A DNA stretch of 28,498 nt from JBBIPA01 sp037443085 (GCA_037443085.1 JBBIPA010000023.1:1-28498), one strand, 5' to 3'. Counted from the stretch's first letter, positions 1 to 7,514 are shown. Translations and numbers: made by a program. Notes: generated by a model not told the origin, from the sequence alone.

Positions 1-70
1 ACGGAGGGATTCGAACCCTCGATCTCCAGGGCCACAACCTGGCGCCTTAAACCTCTCGGCTACGCTCACC
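1..70 (-). tRNA. tRNA-His (GTG), 3' end cut by the window edge
   Basis: Read on the minus strand, the sequence folds as a tRNA. The anticodon stem CCAGG/CCTGG (42-38 and 30-26) closes the 7-base loop TTGTGGC (37-31) with anticodon GTG at 35-33. The T arm is GAGGG-TTCGAAT-CCCTC (19-3 region), and a D arm with stem GCC/GGC is present. The acceptor 5' strand GTGAGCG (69-63) is preceded by a G at 70. This would be the encoded G-1 that marks tRNA-His and is needed by HisRS. The variable loop is short (AGATC). About four acceptor bases and CCA lie outside the window. Confidence 0.93.
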
Positions 71-87
71 ATGCACTACAGCCAACC

Positions 88-117
88 ATTATAGCCCAAT
101 GAATGAAGGCACTTCAA
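88..117 (-). promoter_or_regulatory. Promoter of the tRNA-His gene
   Basis: On the minus strand a perfect -10 TATAAT (93-88) lies 18 bp after a -35-like TTGAAG (117-112). The expected start near 81 leaves about a 10-base 5' leader before the tRNA at 70. Confidence 0.62.
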
Positions 118-163
118 TTAATTAAATGTTTTTGATATTATGTAAAGCCTATCGCCGTACCTA

Positions 164-192
164 TTGACTTTTTTCGATAGCAGTATTACAAT
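164..192 (+). promoter_or_regulatory. Promoter of the APC-Usp-trkA-pheA operon
   Basis: The -35 is TTGACT (164-169), with 17 bp spacing to the -10 TACAAT (187-192). The expected start near 199 gives about a 27-base leader before the GTG at 226. Confidence 0.62.
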
Positions 193-225
193 TCGCCCTC
201 ATTGAAGCCTCCACGTAAATAAGCT

Positions 226-1809
226 GTGATCAATAATCAGCAGCGCAAATTAGGCGATAAATTTATCCGGCTTCCTCGAGTTAAAGCCCACCCTCTGAGA
301 CGTATTCTGGGCATCCCCGGTTTATATAGCGCTGGCTACGGTAATGTTGGCTCTTCTATTTACTATGCCCTCGGGGTTATTGCATTAGCAGCAATGGGGG
401 CAACGCCAGTGGTGCTCGCCATCGCCGGTATTTTCTTCGTCTTTACCGCCCTCACCTACGCTGAGGGGACAGCCATGTTGCCTGAGGCAGGCGGTTCGGC
501 GAGCTTCGCACGCCATGGGTTTAACGATCTGGTCGGATTTATCAGCGGCTGGGCGCTGATGCTGAGCTACATCGTAACCATTGCCATTTCCGCATTTACC
601 ATACCCCCATACCTGGGTTTCTTCTGGGCGCCTCTCAAAGAAGACCCGGTTGTGGGTACAACGGTATCCATGGGGATTATTTTTTTTCTTATGCTTATCA
701 ATGTCATCGGCGTGAAAGAGACTTCCATCGTCAACATCATGGCTGCCGTGCTCGATTTGTTCGTGCAAATATTGATTATAATCCTTGGTTTCCTGCTTGT
801 GTTTAACTTCGATAAGCTCGTGCACAACATAACGCTGCACTGGCCAAGCTGGGATAAATTATTCCTAGGGATAGCCCTCGCCGCAATAGCATATACCGGC
901 GTGGAAACAATGTCTCAGATGGCCGAGGAAACCAAGCAGCCTGCCCGAAAAGTACCCAGAGCTCTCGTTTTGATGGTGTTTACCGTGCTTATTCTCTTCG
1001 GCGGCGTGGCTACTGTAGGCTTTTCCACAATGACACCGCACGAAGTTGCCACCACCTGGTCAACCGACCCGGTGGCCGGCATTGCCCACTATATTTCACT
1101 GTCTATAGCACCAAGAGAACTAGCCAGCCAACTGAGCTCAGAACCAGAAGTCATTATCATTATTACCTGGCTCCTTAGCGGCCTCCGTCAGATACTCCCC
1201 ACACTCATAGCAATACTGGCAGCCAGTATCTTGCTCATAGCTACCAATGCCGGACTTATGGGCATATCCCGCCTCGCCTTCTCCCTGGGAAGATACCAGC
1301 TCATACCTCCGGCACTAAAAAAGGTACATCCCCGGTCTAAAACACCCTATATCTCTATCATTCTTTTCTCGATAGTTGCCATTGTCATTTTGATACCAAG
1401 CCTCTTTGCCCGCGAAGGATTTCTCAGGCTCGGTTCTTTATATGCCTTCGGGTCGTTGCTCTCCTTCGTGTTTGCCCATGCTGCTATTCTCAGCCTGCGA
1501 ATCAAGAATCCAGACTGGCACCGCCCGTTCAAACTGGGCTTAAACATCAAATTCAAGAAGTACGAATTGCCGATTACGGCAGTGATAGGATTAATCGGCA
1601 CAGCTTTAATATGGCTAGTGGTGATACTCACGCAGCCATACAGCCGATGGGCAGGATTGGGATGGATGGCATTAGGGCTGCTGGTTTACCTGGCCTTTCG
1701 CTGGCGCCAGAAATTACCCGTGGGACAAACTGCTAATAGCACCAAGATGTTAAAGGTTAAAGATTATTTCCAGACCAGAGCTAAAAAAGAGGCATTTGAA
1801 GATAAGTAG
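226..1809 (+). CDS. APC-superfamily permease (amino acid or cation transporter)
   Basis: A 527-residue polytopic membrane protein with about 12 hydrophobic segments. The N-terminal region has the glycine-rich first-helix pattern of the APC (LeuT-fold) superfamily (GIPGLYSAGYGNVGSS, about residues 28-43). The sixth helix is followed by the family-typical E-rich/P motif (GVETMSQMAEE, near residue 226). The GTG at 226 is chosen because an in-frame stop (TAA 220-222) lies two codons upstream. There is no clear Shine-Dalgarno. The substrate cannot be read from sequence. Annotation pipelines would call it an amino acid permease. However, the next three genes encode a Usp-fold protein and two RCK (TrkA) proteins, normally associated with K+ transport, so a cation substrate or nucleotide-gated transport is a real alternative. 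A similar arrangement is known in Mycobacterium tuberculosis (APC-type Rv2690c beside ceoB/ceoC; from memory). Confidence 0.85.
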   Translation: MINNQQRKLGDKFIRLPRVKAHPLRRILGIPGLYSAGYGNVGSSIYYALGVIALAAMGATPVVLAIAGIFFVFTALTYAEGTAMLPEAGGSASFARHGFNDLVGFISGWALMLSYIVTIAISAFTIPPYLGFFWAPLKEDPVVGTTVSMGIIFFLMLINVIGVKETSIVNIMAAVLDLFVQILIIILGFLLVFNFDKLVHNITLHWPSWDKLFLGIALAAIAYTGVETMSQMAEETKQPARKVPRALVLMVFTVLILFGGVATVGFSTMTPHEVATTWSTDPVAGIAHYISLSIAPRELASQLSSEPEVIIIITWLLSGLRQILPTLIAILAASILLIATNAGLMGISRLAFSLGRYQLIPPALKKVHPRSKTPYISIILFSIVAIVILIPSLFAREGFLRLGSLYAFGSLLSFVFAHAAILSLRIKNPDWHRPFKLGLNIKFKKYELPITAVIGLIGTALIWLVVILTQPYSRWAGLGWMALGLLVYLAFRWRQKLPVGQTANSTKMLKVKDYFQTRAKKEAFEDK

Positions 1810-1835
1810 TTTCGGTGATAAGATAGTACTCACGC

Positions 1836-2261
1836 ATGAAAGCGCAAAGGATTCTAGTGGCAACGGGGGGGACTGCGGCTGACGAGGAAGCAGTACAACT
1901 AGCCTGTGAGCTGGCGAAGAAATCAAAGGCTGAAATCTACGTGGTGTATATTATCGAGATGAATCGAAGCCTGCCGCTGGACGCAGTAATAGAATCAGAC
2001 ATAGCCAAAGCGGAACAAATCCTCACCCGCGCCGAAGATATCGCTGCTGAGAATGATTATGAAATCGAGACAGATTTAATTCAGTCCCGCGAGGCAGGCC
2101 CAGCCATCGTCGATGAAGCCCGAGAGCGAAACGTTGACCTTATTCTAATGGGACTGCGCTATAAAAAACGCTTCGGGTCGTTTAACCTCGGTAGAGCCAT
2201 ACCACACGTGCTGGAAGAAGCGCCCTGCCGTGTCCTGTTACTTAGAGCGCCAGTAGCTTGA
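1836..2261 (+). CDS. Universal stress protein (UspA fold), degenerate ATP site
   Basis: A 141-residue single Usp domain. It starts with the beta-strand RILVATGG and ends with the family-typical APCRVLLLRAP strand (129-138). Usp proteins that bind ATP carry G-x2-G-x9-G-(S/T) before the last helix. Here the matching region begins MG (105-106) but has Tyr at the second glycine position and ends G119-R120 rather than G-S, so ATP binding by the usual mode is doubtful. It lies 26 bp after the permease gene and its stop overlaps the TTG upstream of the next gene, so co-transcription is likely. By context it probably acts as a soluble regulatory subunit or sensor of the adjacent permease. In some APC transporters a Usp-like domain is fused to the permease C-terminus. 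Confidence 0.85.
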   Translation: MKAQRILVATGGTAADEEAVQLACELAKKSKAEIYVVYIIEMNRSLPLDAVIESDIAKAEQILTRAEDIAAENDYEIETDLIQSREAGPAIVDEARERNVDLILMGLRYKKRFGSFNLGRAIPHVLEEAPCRVLLLRAPVA

Positions 2262-2275
2262 GGAAAGAAAGCATC

Positions 2276-2677
2276 ATGAACGTAATCATTATGGGCTGTG
2301 GCAGAGTAGGAGCTCAATTAGCCAGTATCCTGGATAATGACGGGCATAAAATCACTATCCTGGATATCAACGGCCACAGCTTCCGCAGATTGTCGCCTAA
2401 TTTTAGCGGCACAGCCTTGCTGGGTGATGGCACCGACCAAGAAACACTGAAGAGGGCGGGCATCAAGGAGACTGATGCCTTCGTGGCGGTAACTGAAGGT
2501 GATAACCGCAATGTCATGGCCGCCCAGATAGCCAGGCATATATTCAACGTACCAAAGGTGATCTGCCGCATCTATGACCCGCTGCGAAAAGATGTCTATG
2601 AAGCTATTGGGATTGAAACCATCAGCCCAACCACGGTATTCGCACAGCTTTTGAAGGAAAAACTGCTCGCCAAATGA
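2276..2677 (+). CDS. TrkA/RCK-type NAD(H)-binding protein, RCK_N domain only
   Basis: A 133-residue Rossmann protein. The nucleotide-binding loop GCGRVG (residues 7-12) and the acidic residue ending strand 2 (D30) are those of TrkA-N/RCK domains that bind NAD(H) or other nucleotides. The family-typical GDGTD segment and the TEGDNRN segment follow. There is no RCK_C domain, unlike full KtrA/TrkA proteins. I start at ATG 2276 because AGGAAAG at 2261-2267 is a good Shine-Dalgarno. The in-frame TTG at 2258 lies inside the usp stop overlap and is less likely. It probably hetero-oligomerises with the downstream RCK protein. No TrkH/KtrB membrane subunit occurs in the window. Confidence 0.88.
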   Translation: MNVIIMGCGRVGAQLASILDNDGHKITILDINGHSFRRLSPNFSGTALLGDGTDQETLKRAGIKETDAFVAVTEGDNRNVMAAQIARHIFNVPKVICRIYDPLRKDVYEAIGIETISPTTVFAQLLKEKLLAK

Positions 2678-2693
2678 AGAGGGTGAAATTGCC

Positions 2694-3353
2694 ATGTATA
2701 TAGTTATCATCGGCGGCGGTAGCGTCGGCTACTATTTATGCCAGGCGCTACTCAAAGAGGGACACGAGGTGCTGGTGCTGGACAAGGATTCAGTCAAGTG
2801 CGAACGTTTTGGCGACGATATGGGCAGCGTTTGCATCAGGGGTGACGGCTGCGAGGTGTCAACCCTGGCCGATGCCGGCGTGGGCAGGGCTGATGTGTTC
2901 ATTGCCACTACCAATGAGGATGAGGATAACCTGGTAGCCTGCCAGGTGGCTAAGCATAAGTTCAAAGTGCCCCGCACCATAGCCCGCGTCAACAATCCCA
3001 AGAACGAGGAAATTTTCAAAAAGCTGGGTATAGACTGCACCATAGGCGTCACCAACATCATTTTGAAACACATCGAAGAGGAGCTGCCCGCACATCCACT
3101 AACCCACCTGCTCACCATGGCAGAAGAAGAGACGGAGATTGTCGAGGTGAAGCTGGAGAAAAATTCCAAAGCAATAAATAAAGCCATTAAAGACCTTAAA
3201 TTGCCCAAAGACTCTGTCCTCGCCCTGATGATACGCAACGGGCAAAAGCCCAAAGTGCCCACCGCGGATACTGTGCTCAAGCTCGATGACCGCCTTATCG
3301 CCCTGACCAGATTCGAGGACGAAGCCGAACTCCGCAAAGTGCTGGTCGGCTAG
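2694..3353 (+). CDS. TrkA/RCK protein with RCK_N and RCK_C domains
   Basis: A 219-residue soluble protein. Residues 1-120 form an RCK_N Rossmann domain with GGGSVG (7-12) and D30 at the end of strand 2. Residues about 140-219 form the RCK_C (TrkA-C) ligand-binding domain, visible as the ETEIVEVKLEKNSKAINKAI and VLKLDDRLIALTRFEDE patterns. Size and domain order match KtrA/TrkA single-unit regulators of K+ transporters and the mycobacterial CeoB/CeoC pair. It follows the RCK_N-only gene by 16 bp, with AGAGGGTG as ribosome binding site. Two RCK genes beside an APC permease suggest a gating ring acting on that permease. The gating ligand (NADH, ATP, c-di-AMP) cannot be read from sequence. Confidence 0.9.
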   Translation: MYIVIIGGGSVGYYLCQALLKEGHEVLVLDKDSVKCERFGDDMGSVCIRGDGCEVSTLADAGVGRADVFIATTNEDEDNLVACQVAKHKFKVPRTIARVNNPKNEEIFKKLGIDCTIGVTNIILKHIEEELPAHPLTHLLTMAEEETEIVEVKLEKNSKAINKAIKDLKLPKDSVLALMIRNGQKPKVPTADTVLKLDDRLIALTRFEDEAELRKVLVG

Positions 3354-3371
3354 CTTTTATGGAGTAGTGGG

Positions 3372-4187
3372 ATGGCAAAAGCTGCGTTTCAAGGCGAGAA
3401 GGGTGCTTTCAGCGAGGATGCGGTACTCGCTTTCTTCGGCACCATAGAAACCGTCGCCTGCAAATCCTTCAGCGACGTCTTCGAAGTAACTCTGAAAGGC
3501 AAGGTGGATTTCGGGGTCGTCCCGGTAGAAAACTCTCAGGCCGGCAGCATCAATGAGACCTACGATTTGCTGCTCAGTCACCCCCTGAACATCTTCGGCG
3601 AAATCAATATGAGAATAAACCATTGTCTTGTTGCCCTGCCCGGAACCAGTCTGGCTGAAATCAAAGTAGTCTACTCCCACCCACAGGCACTGGCTCAGTG
3701 CCAGGAGTTTTTGAATACACTAAAGGTAGAAATCGTCCCCGGTTATGACACTGCGGGCAGTGCCAAAAGAATCAAGGAGGAAGGCATTACCAGCCAGGCA
3801 GCCATTGCCAGCAGACGGGCGGCGCAAATTTACGGTCTGGAAATAGTGGCTGCGGATATTGAGACCAACCCCAACAACTACACCAAGTTCTTTGTTGTCT
3901 CCAGGAAAAGGGCAGAACGAGCACAAAAAAATAAGACGTCGGTGGTATTCTCCACTAAAAATATTCCCGGTGCGCTATACAGCATACTGGGCGCTTTCGC
4001 CGCACGGGACATTAATCTGAGCAAGCTGGAATCGAGGCCTAGCAGGGAAAAACCGTGGGAATACGTGTTCTATGCCGACTTTGAGGGGCATGCAGAAGAT
4101 ACCCTCTGCCAGGAAGCCCTGGCAGAGCTCAAAGATAAAACCACTTTCCTGAAAATCCTCGGCTCCTATCCCCGCGCTGAGACCTGA
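3372..4187 (+). CDS. pheA: Prephenate dehydratase with C-terminal ACT domain
   Basis: A 271-residue monofunctional enzyme converting prephenate to phenylpyruvate in phenylalanine synthesis. The catalytic domain (1-180) shows FQGEKGAFSE (6-15), VPVENSQAGSI, and the active-site loop TKF at 171-173, a conservative variant of the usual TRF. The ACT domain (about 186-265) carries the Phe-binding GAL (200-202) and ESRP (220-223) motifs, so allosteric feedback by phenylalanine is expected. There is no chorismate mutase domain. ATG 3372 follows GGAGTAGTGGG. It sits 18 bp after the RCK gene and is probably the last gene of that transcript, although functionally unrelated. Confidence 0.95.
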   Translation: MAKAAFQGEKGAFSEDAVLAFFGTIETVACKSFSDVFEVTLKGKVDFGVVPVENSQAGSINETYDLLLSHPLNIFGEINMRINHCLVALPGTSLAEIKVVYSHPQALAQCQEFLNTLKVEIVPGYDTAGSAKRIKEEGITSQAAIASRRAAQIYGLEIVAADIETNPNNYTKFFVVSRKRAERAQKNKTSVVFSTKNIPGALYSILGAFAARDINLSKLESRPSREKPWEYVFYADFEGHAEDTLCQEALAELKDKTTFLKILGSYPRAET

Positions 4188-4193
4188 CCTGGA

Positions 4194-4682
4194 TTAACGT
4201 AACTCGCCAAGTCCTTCTTTCAGCTTGCGATAGGTCACAGGCAACGATTCCGGCAATACTTTGGTCTCTGATATTACCGGCATGAAGTTGGCATCTCCCT
4301 GCCATCTAGGAACTATATGCGTGTGAATGTGGTCGGCAATCCCCGCTCCGGCTACCCTGCCTAAATTCATCCCGGTATTAAAACCCGCGGGCTGCATCAC
4401 TTTATTCAGCAACTTCACGCTCAGCCTTACCAGGGCAAAATGCTCCCTTGCTTCCTCATCCGTCATGTCATCGAGCTTGCCGATATGCCGATAGGGAGCT
4501 ACCATTAAATGACCTGTGTTGTAAGGATAAGCATTCAGGATAACAAAATTCTTCTCACCGCGATAGAGGATAAGGTGAGCCTCATCTTTGTTTTCCCCGG
4601 GGTACTGACACAGGAAACAATCATCTTTATTTTCACCTTTAAGGATGAAGCCGATTCGCCACGGTGCCCAGAGTCGGTACAT
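4194..4682 (-). CDS. HIT-family nucleotide hydrolase/phosphorylase
   Basis: A 162-residue histidine-triad protein with catalytic H118-I-H120-T-H122 followed by IVPRW. A CxxC pair (C22, C25) in DDCFLCQ probably binds zinc, as in the GalT/Ap4A-phosphorylase-like HIT branch. The LWAPWR N-terminus is typical of that branch. Likely substrates are dinucleoside polyphosphates or nucleotidyl adducts. I start at ATG 4682, which has a strong GGAGG (4692-4688 region) upstream. An in-frame ATG at 4721 would add 13 residues not seen in the family. The gene is convergent with pheA, with only 6 bp between stop codons, so no terminator fits between them. Confidence 0.93.
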   Translation of the reverse strand: MYRLWAPWRIGFILKGENKDDCFLCQYPGENKDEAHLILYRGEKNFVILNAYPYNTGHLMVAPYRHIGKLDDMTDEEAREHFALVRLSVKLLNKVMQPAGFNTGMNLGRVAGAGIADHIHTHIVPRWQGDANFMPVISETKVLPESLPVTYRKLKEGLGELR

Positions 4683-4771
4683 AATCGCCTCCTGGCCAAA
4701 GCTACTTGACCCTATTGCCAATGGCCTCAGGTATTATACCTTATGGCTGTGTCAAATCACAGACTCAGTTC

Positions 4772-4798
4772 AACAACCACTCGCTTCAGGTTGTTTTT
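4772..4798 (+). terminator. Inverted repeat with T-run (weak terminator or operator)
   Basis: Perfect 7-bp arms AACAACC (4772-4778) and GGTTGTT (4789-4795) enclose a 10-base loop and are followed by TTT. In plus orientation it could stop readthrough from pheA that has run antisense across the HIT gene. It also lies upstream of the PAC2 gene, so an operator role is possible. The stem is short and A/T-rich. Confidence 0.35.
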
Positions 4799-4829
4799 AG
4801 CCGGCTGTTATTGTTAGTATATAACCATC

Positions 4830-5708
4830 ATGAAAATCGGCGCTTTCCAAGTTGAGGAACCGTTACCAAAACTGCGCCAGCCGCATGCTCTGGCCACCCT
4901 GCGCCCCTGGATAGATGCCGGAGCAGCGGGAAGCCTCACCATCAATGCATTGGAGGATACCTTCCAGGCCCGCCCCCTGGGCGAACTGGTTAAGCCCGGA
5001 GACTTCTTCGACTTCACCAGATACCGTCCTACCCTGCGGCTGGTAAACGGCAAACGCCAGGTGGACATACCCAATAGCCGCGTCTTTCTGGCCACAAATC
5101 CAGAGGGCAATGACCTGGTCTTCTTTCATCTTCTGGAACCTCACATGTCTGGCGAATACTATGCGGAATCAGTACTGGAGGTGCTGCGTGTTCTCGGAGT
5201 GGAGAGATATTGCCTCTTCGGAAGTATGTATGATTCGGTTCCCCACACCAAGCCTCTGCTGGTCAGCGGCAGCGGCAGCGATGAATTGCTGAAAGATCTG
5301 CAGCTACTCGGAGTGCGGCGCAGCGACTATGAAGGACCTACCACCATAGCTATCATCGCCTCCCAGGAAGCGCCCAGGCATAATATCGAGGTAATGACCC
5401 TGATAGTGCATCTACCGCAATATGCACAGCTAGAGGAAGACTATTCCGGACACCTGCGCCTCATGGAAATACTATGCTCCCTATACGATTTCCCCATCGA
5501 CCTGGGACGAACCAGACGTAAAGCGGAGAAACAACTGGAAAGACTCGACCAGGCGATGAAAAGAGAAAAACAGTTGGAGCAACTGGTGCAGCAACTGGAG
5601 ATAGTATATGAAGCTCGAAGCAGTAAGAGCAATGAAGGGCTTCCTAAACTTTCCCCCGAGATAGAAAAATTTCTCAGCGAGATTGACAAGGGATTCAGCC
5701 TGAACTGA
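4830..5708 (+). CDS. PAC2-family protein (proteasome assembly chaperone-like)
   Basis: A 292-residue protein. The DFFDFTRYRPTLRLVNGKR segment (about residues 52-70) followed by a VDIPNSRVF strand is the signature of bacterial PAC2 proteins, where a (D/Y)F..RP and a W/I-P motif recur. The C-terminus (about 228-275) is a charged helix, QLERLDQAMKREKQLEQL, probably a coiled coil that could dock a partner. PAC2 proteins are alpha/beta purine-nucleoside-phosphorylase-like folds named after eukaryotic proteasome chaperones. Their bacterial role is unsettled. There is no Shine-Dalgarno. A -10-like TATATA at 4818-4823 would start transcription at about the ATG itself, suggesting a leaderless mRNA. 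The FAH gene follows after 72 bp. Confidence 0.8.
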   Translation: MKIGAFQVEEPLPKLRQPHALATLRPWIDAGAAGSLTINALEDTFQARPLGELVKPGDFFDFTRYRPTLRLVNGKRQVDIPNSRVFLATNPEGNDLVFFHLLEPHMSGEYYAESVLEVLRVLGVERYCLFGSMYDSVPHTKPLLVSGSGSDELLKDLQLLGVRRSDYEGPTTIAIIASQEAPRHNIEVMTLIVHLPQYAQLEEDYSGHLRLMEILCSLYDFPIDLGRTRRKAEKQLERLDQAMKREKQLEQLVQQLEIVYEARSSKSNEGLPKLSPEIEKFLSEIDKGFSLN

Positions 5709-5780
5709 GTTTGCCTTCTATTGAACATGGTTCGGAATGCCTATCCCACTGTACCATAACAACTCAAAGGAGAGATAACC

Positions 5781-6562
5781 GTGCGCATCGTTCATTTTTC
5801 TGTCGGGGGCAAAGCCAGATACGGAACGCTTAAGGATGACGTAATCACCAGCTTCAAGGGCAGTCCTTTCCTGATTCCGAAGGGCGCAGCCTGCCCTTGA
5901 AACCAGATGGGAGCAACTATCGTCTGGACGAGGTAAAGCTGCTTCCGCCCTGCTTCCCCTCCAAAATGGTGTGTCTGGGGCTGAACTATCGCAGCCATGC
6001 TGAAGAGTTCAAAAGAGAAATACCGCCAGTTACGCTCATTTTTCTCAAACCTTCTACCTCAGTTATCGGCCCCGATGATGAAATCGTATTGCCCCACTTC
6101 GCAACCCGCGTCGATTATGAAGGCGAGCTTGCCGTAATAATCGGCAAGAAAGCAAAGGACGTGCCCGAAGACAAGGTGAACACCTTCGTGCTCGGCTATA
6201 CTTGCTTCAATGACGTGACAGAGAGACACATGCAGAAAGTCGATGGGCAATGGACCAGAGCCAAGAGCTTTGACACCTTTGCGCCAATAGTACCTTATAT
6301 AGAGACCGATATTGACCCGAGCGATCTGAAACTGGAAACCTACCTCAACGGCGAGCTTCGCCAGTCTATCCGCACCAGTGACCTCGTCTTCGGAGTACCC
6401 AAATTGGTCAGCTTCATCTCCAGCATTATGACCCTATTGCCCGGCGATGTGATAGCAACTGGCACACCATCAGGCGTCGGTCGCTTGAGCCGCGGCGACG
6501 TGGTAGAAGTGAAGATAGAAAAAATCGGCACATTAAAGAATTCGGTGGTCGCCCGTAGCTAA
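5781..6562 (+). pseudogene. FAH-family hydrolase/isomerase, frameshifted near N-terminus
   Basis: The fumarylacetoacetate hydrolase-type enzyme is split over two frames. A GTG at 5781 with a strong Shine-Dalgarno (AAGGAGAG 5767-5774) opens about 39 residues starting MRIVHFSVGGKARYG, the usual N-terminal domain, ending at TGA 5898-5900. The family sequence continues in another frame (PDSEGRSLPLKPDGSNYRL and on), open to 6562. The break lies near 5865-5873, and loss of one base around TTTCCTGAT would explain it. The catalytic part is intact: GLNYRSHAEE, metal-ligand pattern YEGE, FNDVTER, the RAKSFDTF lysine and the GDVIATGTPSGVG loop. Likely activities are acylpyruvate hydrolysis, oxaloacetate decarboxylation or hydroxyheptadienedioate isomerisation. 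If translated alone from TTG 5897 or an internal start, the 221-residue core might still fold. A sequencing error is an equal alternative. Confidence 0.8.
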
Positions 6563-6625
6563 ACAGGCAAAAGTCTCCCGCAGGCATTAAAAACCGAAAT
6601 TTTAACCGATTTTCGAGCCGCAGTA

Positions 6626-6654
6626 TTGACTTTGCTCATTAACATTGCTATCTT
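6626..6654 (+). promoter_or_regulatory. Promoter of the HEAAH protein gene
   Basis: The -35 is TTGACT (6626-6631), with 17 bp to the -10 TATCTT (6649-6654). The predicted start near 6661 leaves only about 8 bases before ATG 6669, and no Shine-Dalgarno is present. Confidence 0.55.
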
Positions 6655-6668
6655 GATTACAATCAGAT

Positions 6669-7514
6669 ATGTCAACTACTGATTTGATTGTCGTCACCAG
6701 AGGCAGGGTCCCCGGCGGGGCAAAGGGTAACATAGTCAACACCTTCCATGATTGTTACCGCAAATTTGGATTCAAATCCCCCTACAAAGTGGAACTGCTG
6801 ATAACCGAGAATGAGGGGATTCGGCGCGACTTCCTCCGGGAAGAAAAGGCCAGGATGAGCATCACCACCATCGAGGATGAAGATGAGATATGCACTCACC
6901 ATAACCGGCGCGGCTATCCCACCATCAGCGTCTCTGTGGAACGACTCGGGGGATTCTCCAAGCCGGCCAGACAAGGAGCCTTGCGGCACGAAGCTGCCCA
7001 TACCGTCCTGCACAGCTCTCTGGAATATAACATCTTCAAAATCCCCGATGACTGCAAACAAATCGCCGTGGTGAAAGGAATAGACCGTAACGTATTAGAG
7101 CAGGTAGTGCGCAACCTGTCATCGGCTATTAAAGACTGCGAAGCCACTAAATTCTTAGTCTCGCACGACTTTATCGATTGCCAGGCAGCTTTTGCCCTGG
7201 AATGGATACAGCCGCCCGACCAAGCAACCGTGAAATCGAGCAAGATGGGACGACAGGGAAGGTTTATATTTCTGACAGGATTATTCAAACCGATGTTGCT
7301 GGCTCATCCTCTGCTGGCAATACCCAAATCCAAAAAAATCTCGTTGGAACGGCAGGTATTACTGGGGAGAAGAATAGAGGAAGTGATAGAACATCTGGAG
7401 CAATATGAACAAAATAAACTGCTCCAGGTAGCCAGTATGATCGCCGATAATTTGACTGAAGATACCCACAACAATGTCGATTCCGCCTTGCGACAGGCGA
7501 TAACATTAGCCTGA
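6669..7514 (+). CDS. Putative zinc metallopeptidase-like protein (HEAAH motif), unknown role
   Basis: A 281-residue protein I cannot assign to a named family. It carries H107-E108-A-A-H111 within LRHEAAHTVLHSSLE, the HExxH zinc motif of zincin peptidases. A candidate third ligand is E178 in FALEW. There is no signal peptide and no transmembrane segment of convincing length, though residues about 200-218 (FIFLTGLFKPMLLAHPLLAI) are hydrophobic. The C-terminal third is helical (LGRRIEEVIEHLEQYEQN). The gene has its own promoter at 6626 and a hairpin after it at 7569, so it is probably monocistronic. It could be a cytosolic protease such as an IrrE-like regulator-cleaving enzyme, or an inactive relative. 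Function is open. Confidence 0.72.
   Translation: MSTTDLIVVTRGRVPGGAKGNIVNTFHDCYRKFGFKSPYKVELLITENEGIRRDFLREEKARMSITTIEDEDEICTHHNRRGYPTISVSVERLGGFSKPARQGALRHEAAHTVLHSSLEYNIFKIPDDCKQIAVVKGIDRNVLEQVVRNLSSAIKDCEATKFLVSHDFIDCQAAFALEWIQPPDQATVKSSKMGRQGRFIFLTGLFKPMLLAHPLLAIPKSKKISLERQVLLGRRIEEVIEHLEQYEQNKLLQVASMIADNLTEDTHNNVDSALRQAITLA

Noticed and set aside
1..70. tRNA read as Leu or Ser because of its long D arm
   Set aside because: The D arm resembles that of tRNA-Leu/Ser, but the variable loop has only five bases, the anticodon is GTG and a G-1 precedes the acceptor stem, all fitting tRNA-His.
2732..3337. 201-residue minus-strand open frame opposite the second RCK gene
   Set aside because: It is Ser/Leu-rich with no family features and lies fully antisense to a clear RCK_N/RCK_C gene. 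The other long antisense frames (for example 385-840, 10083-10601, 11987-12439, 15529-15978 and 16425-16952) were dropped for the same reason.
5860..5900. Programmed ribosomal frameshift in the FAH gene
   Set aside because: No X-XXY-YYZ slippery heptamer is present near the break and no clear downstream stem is visible. A lost base explains it more simply.
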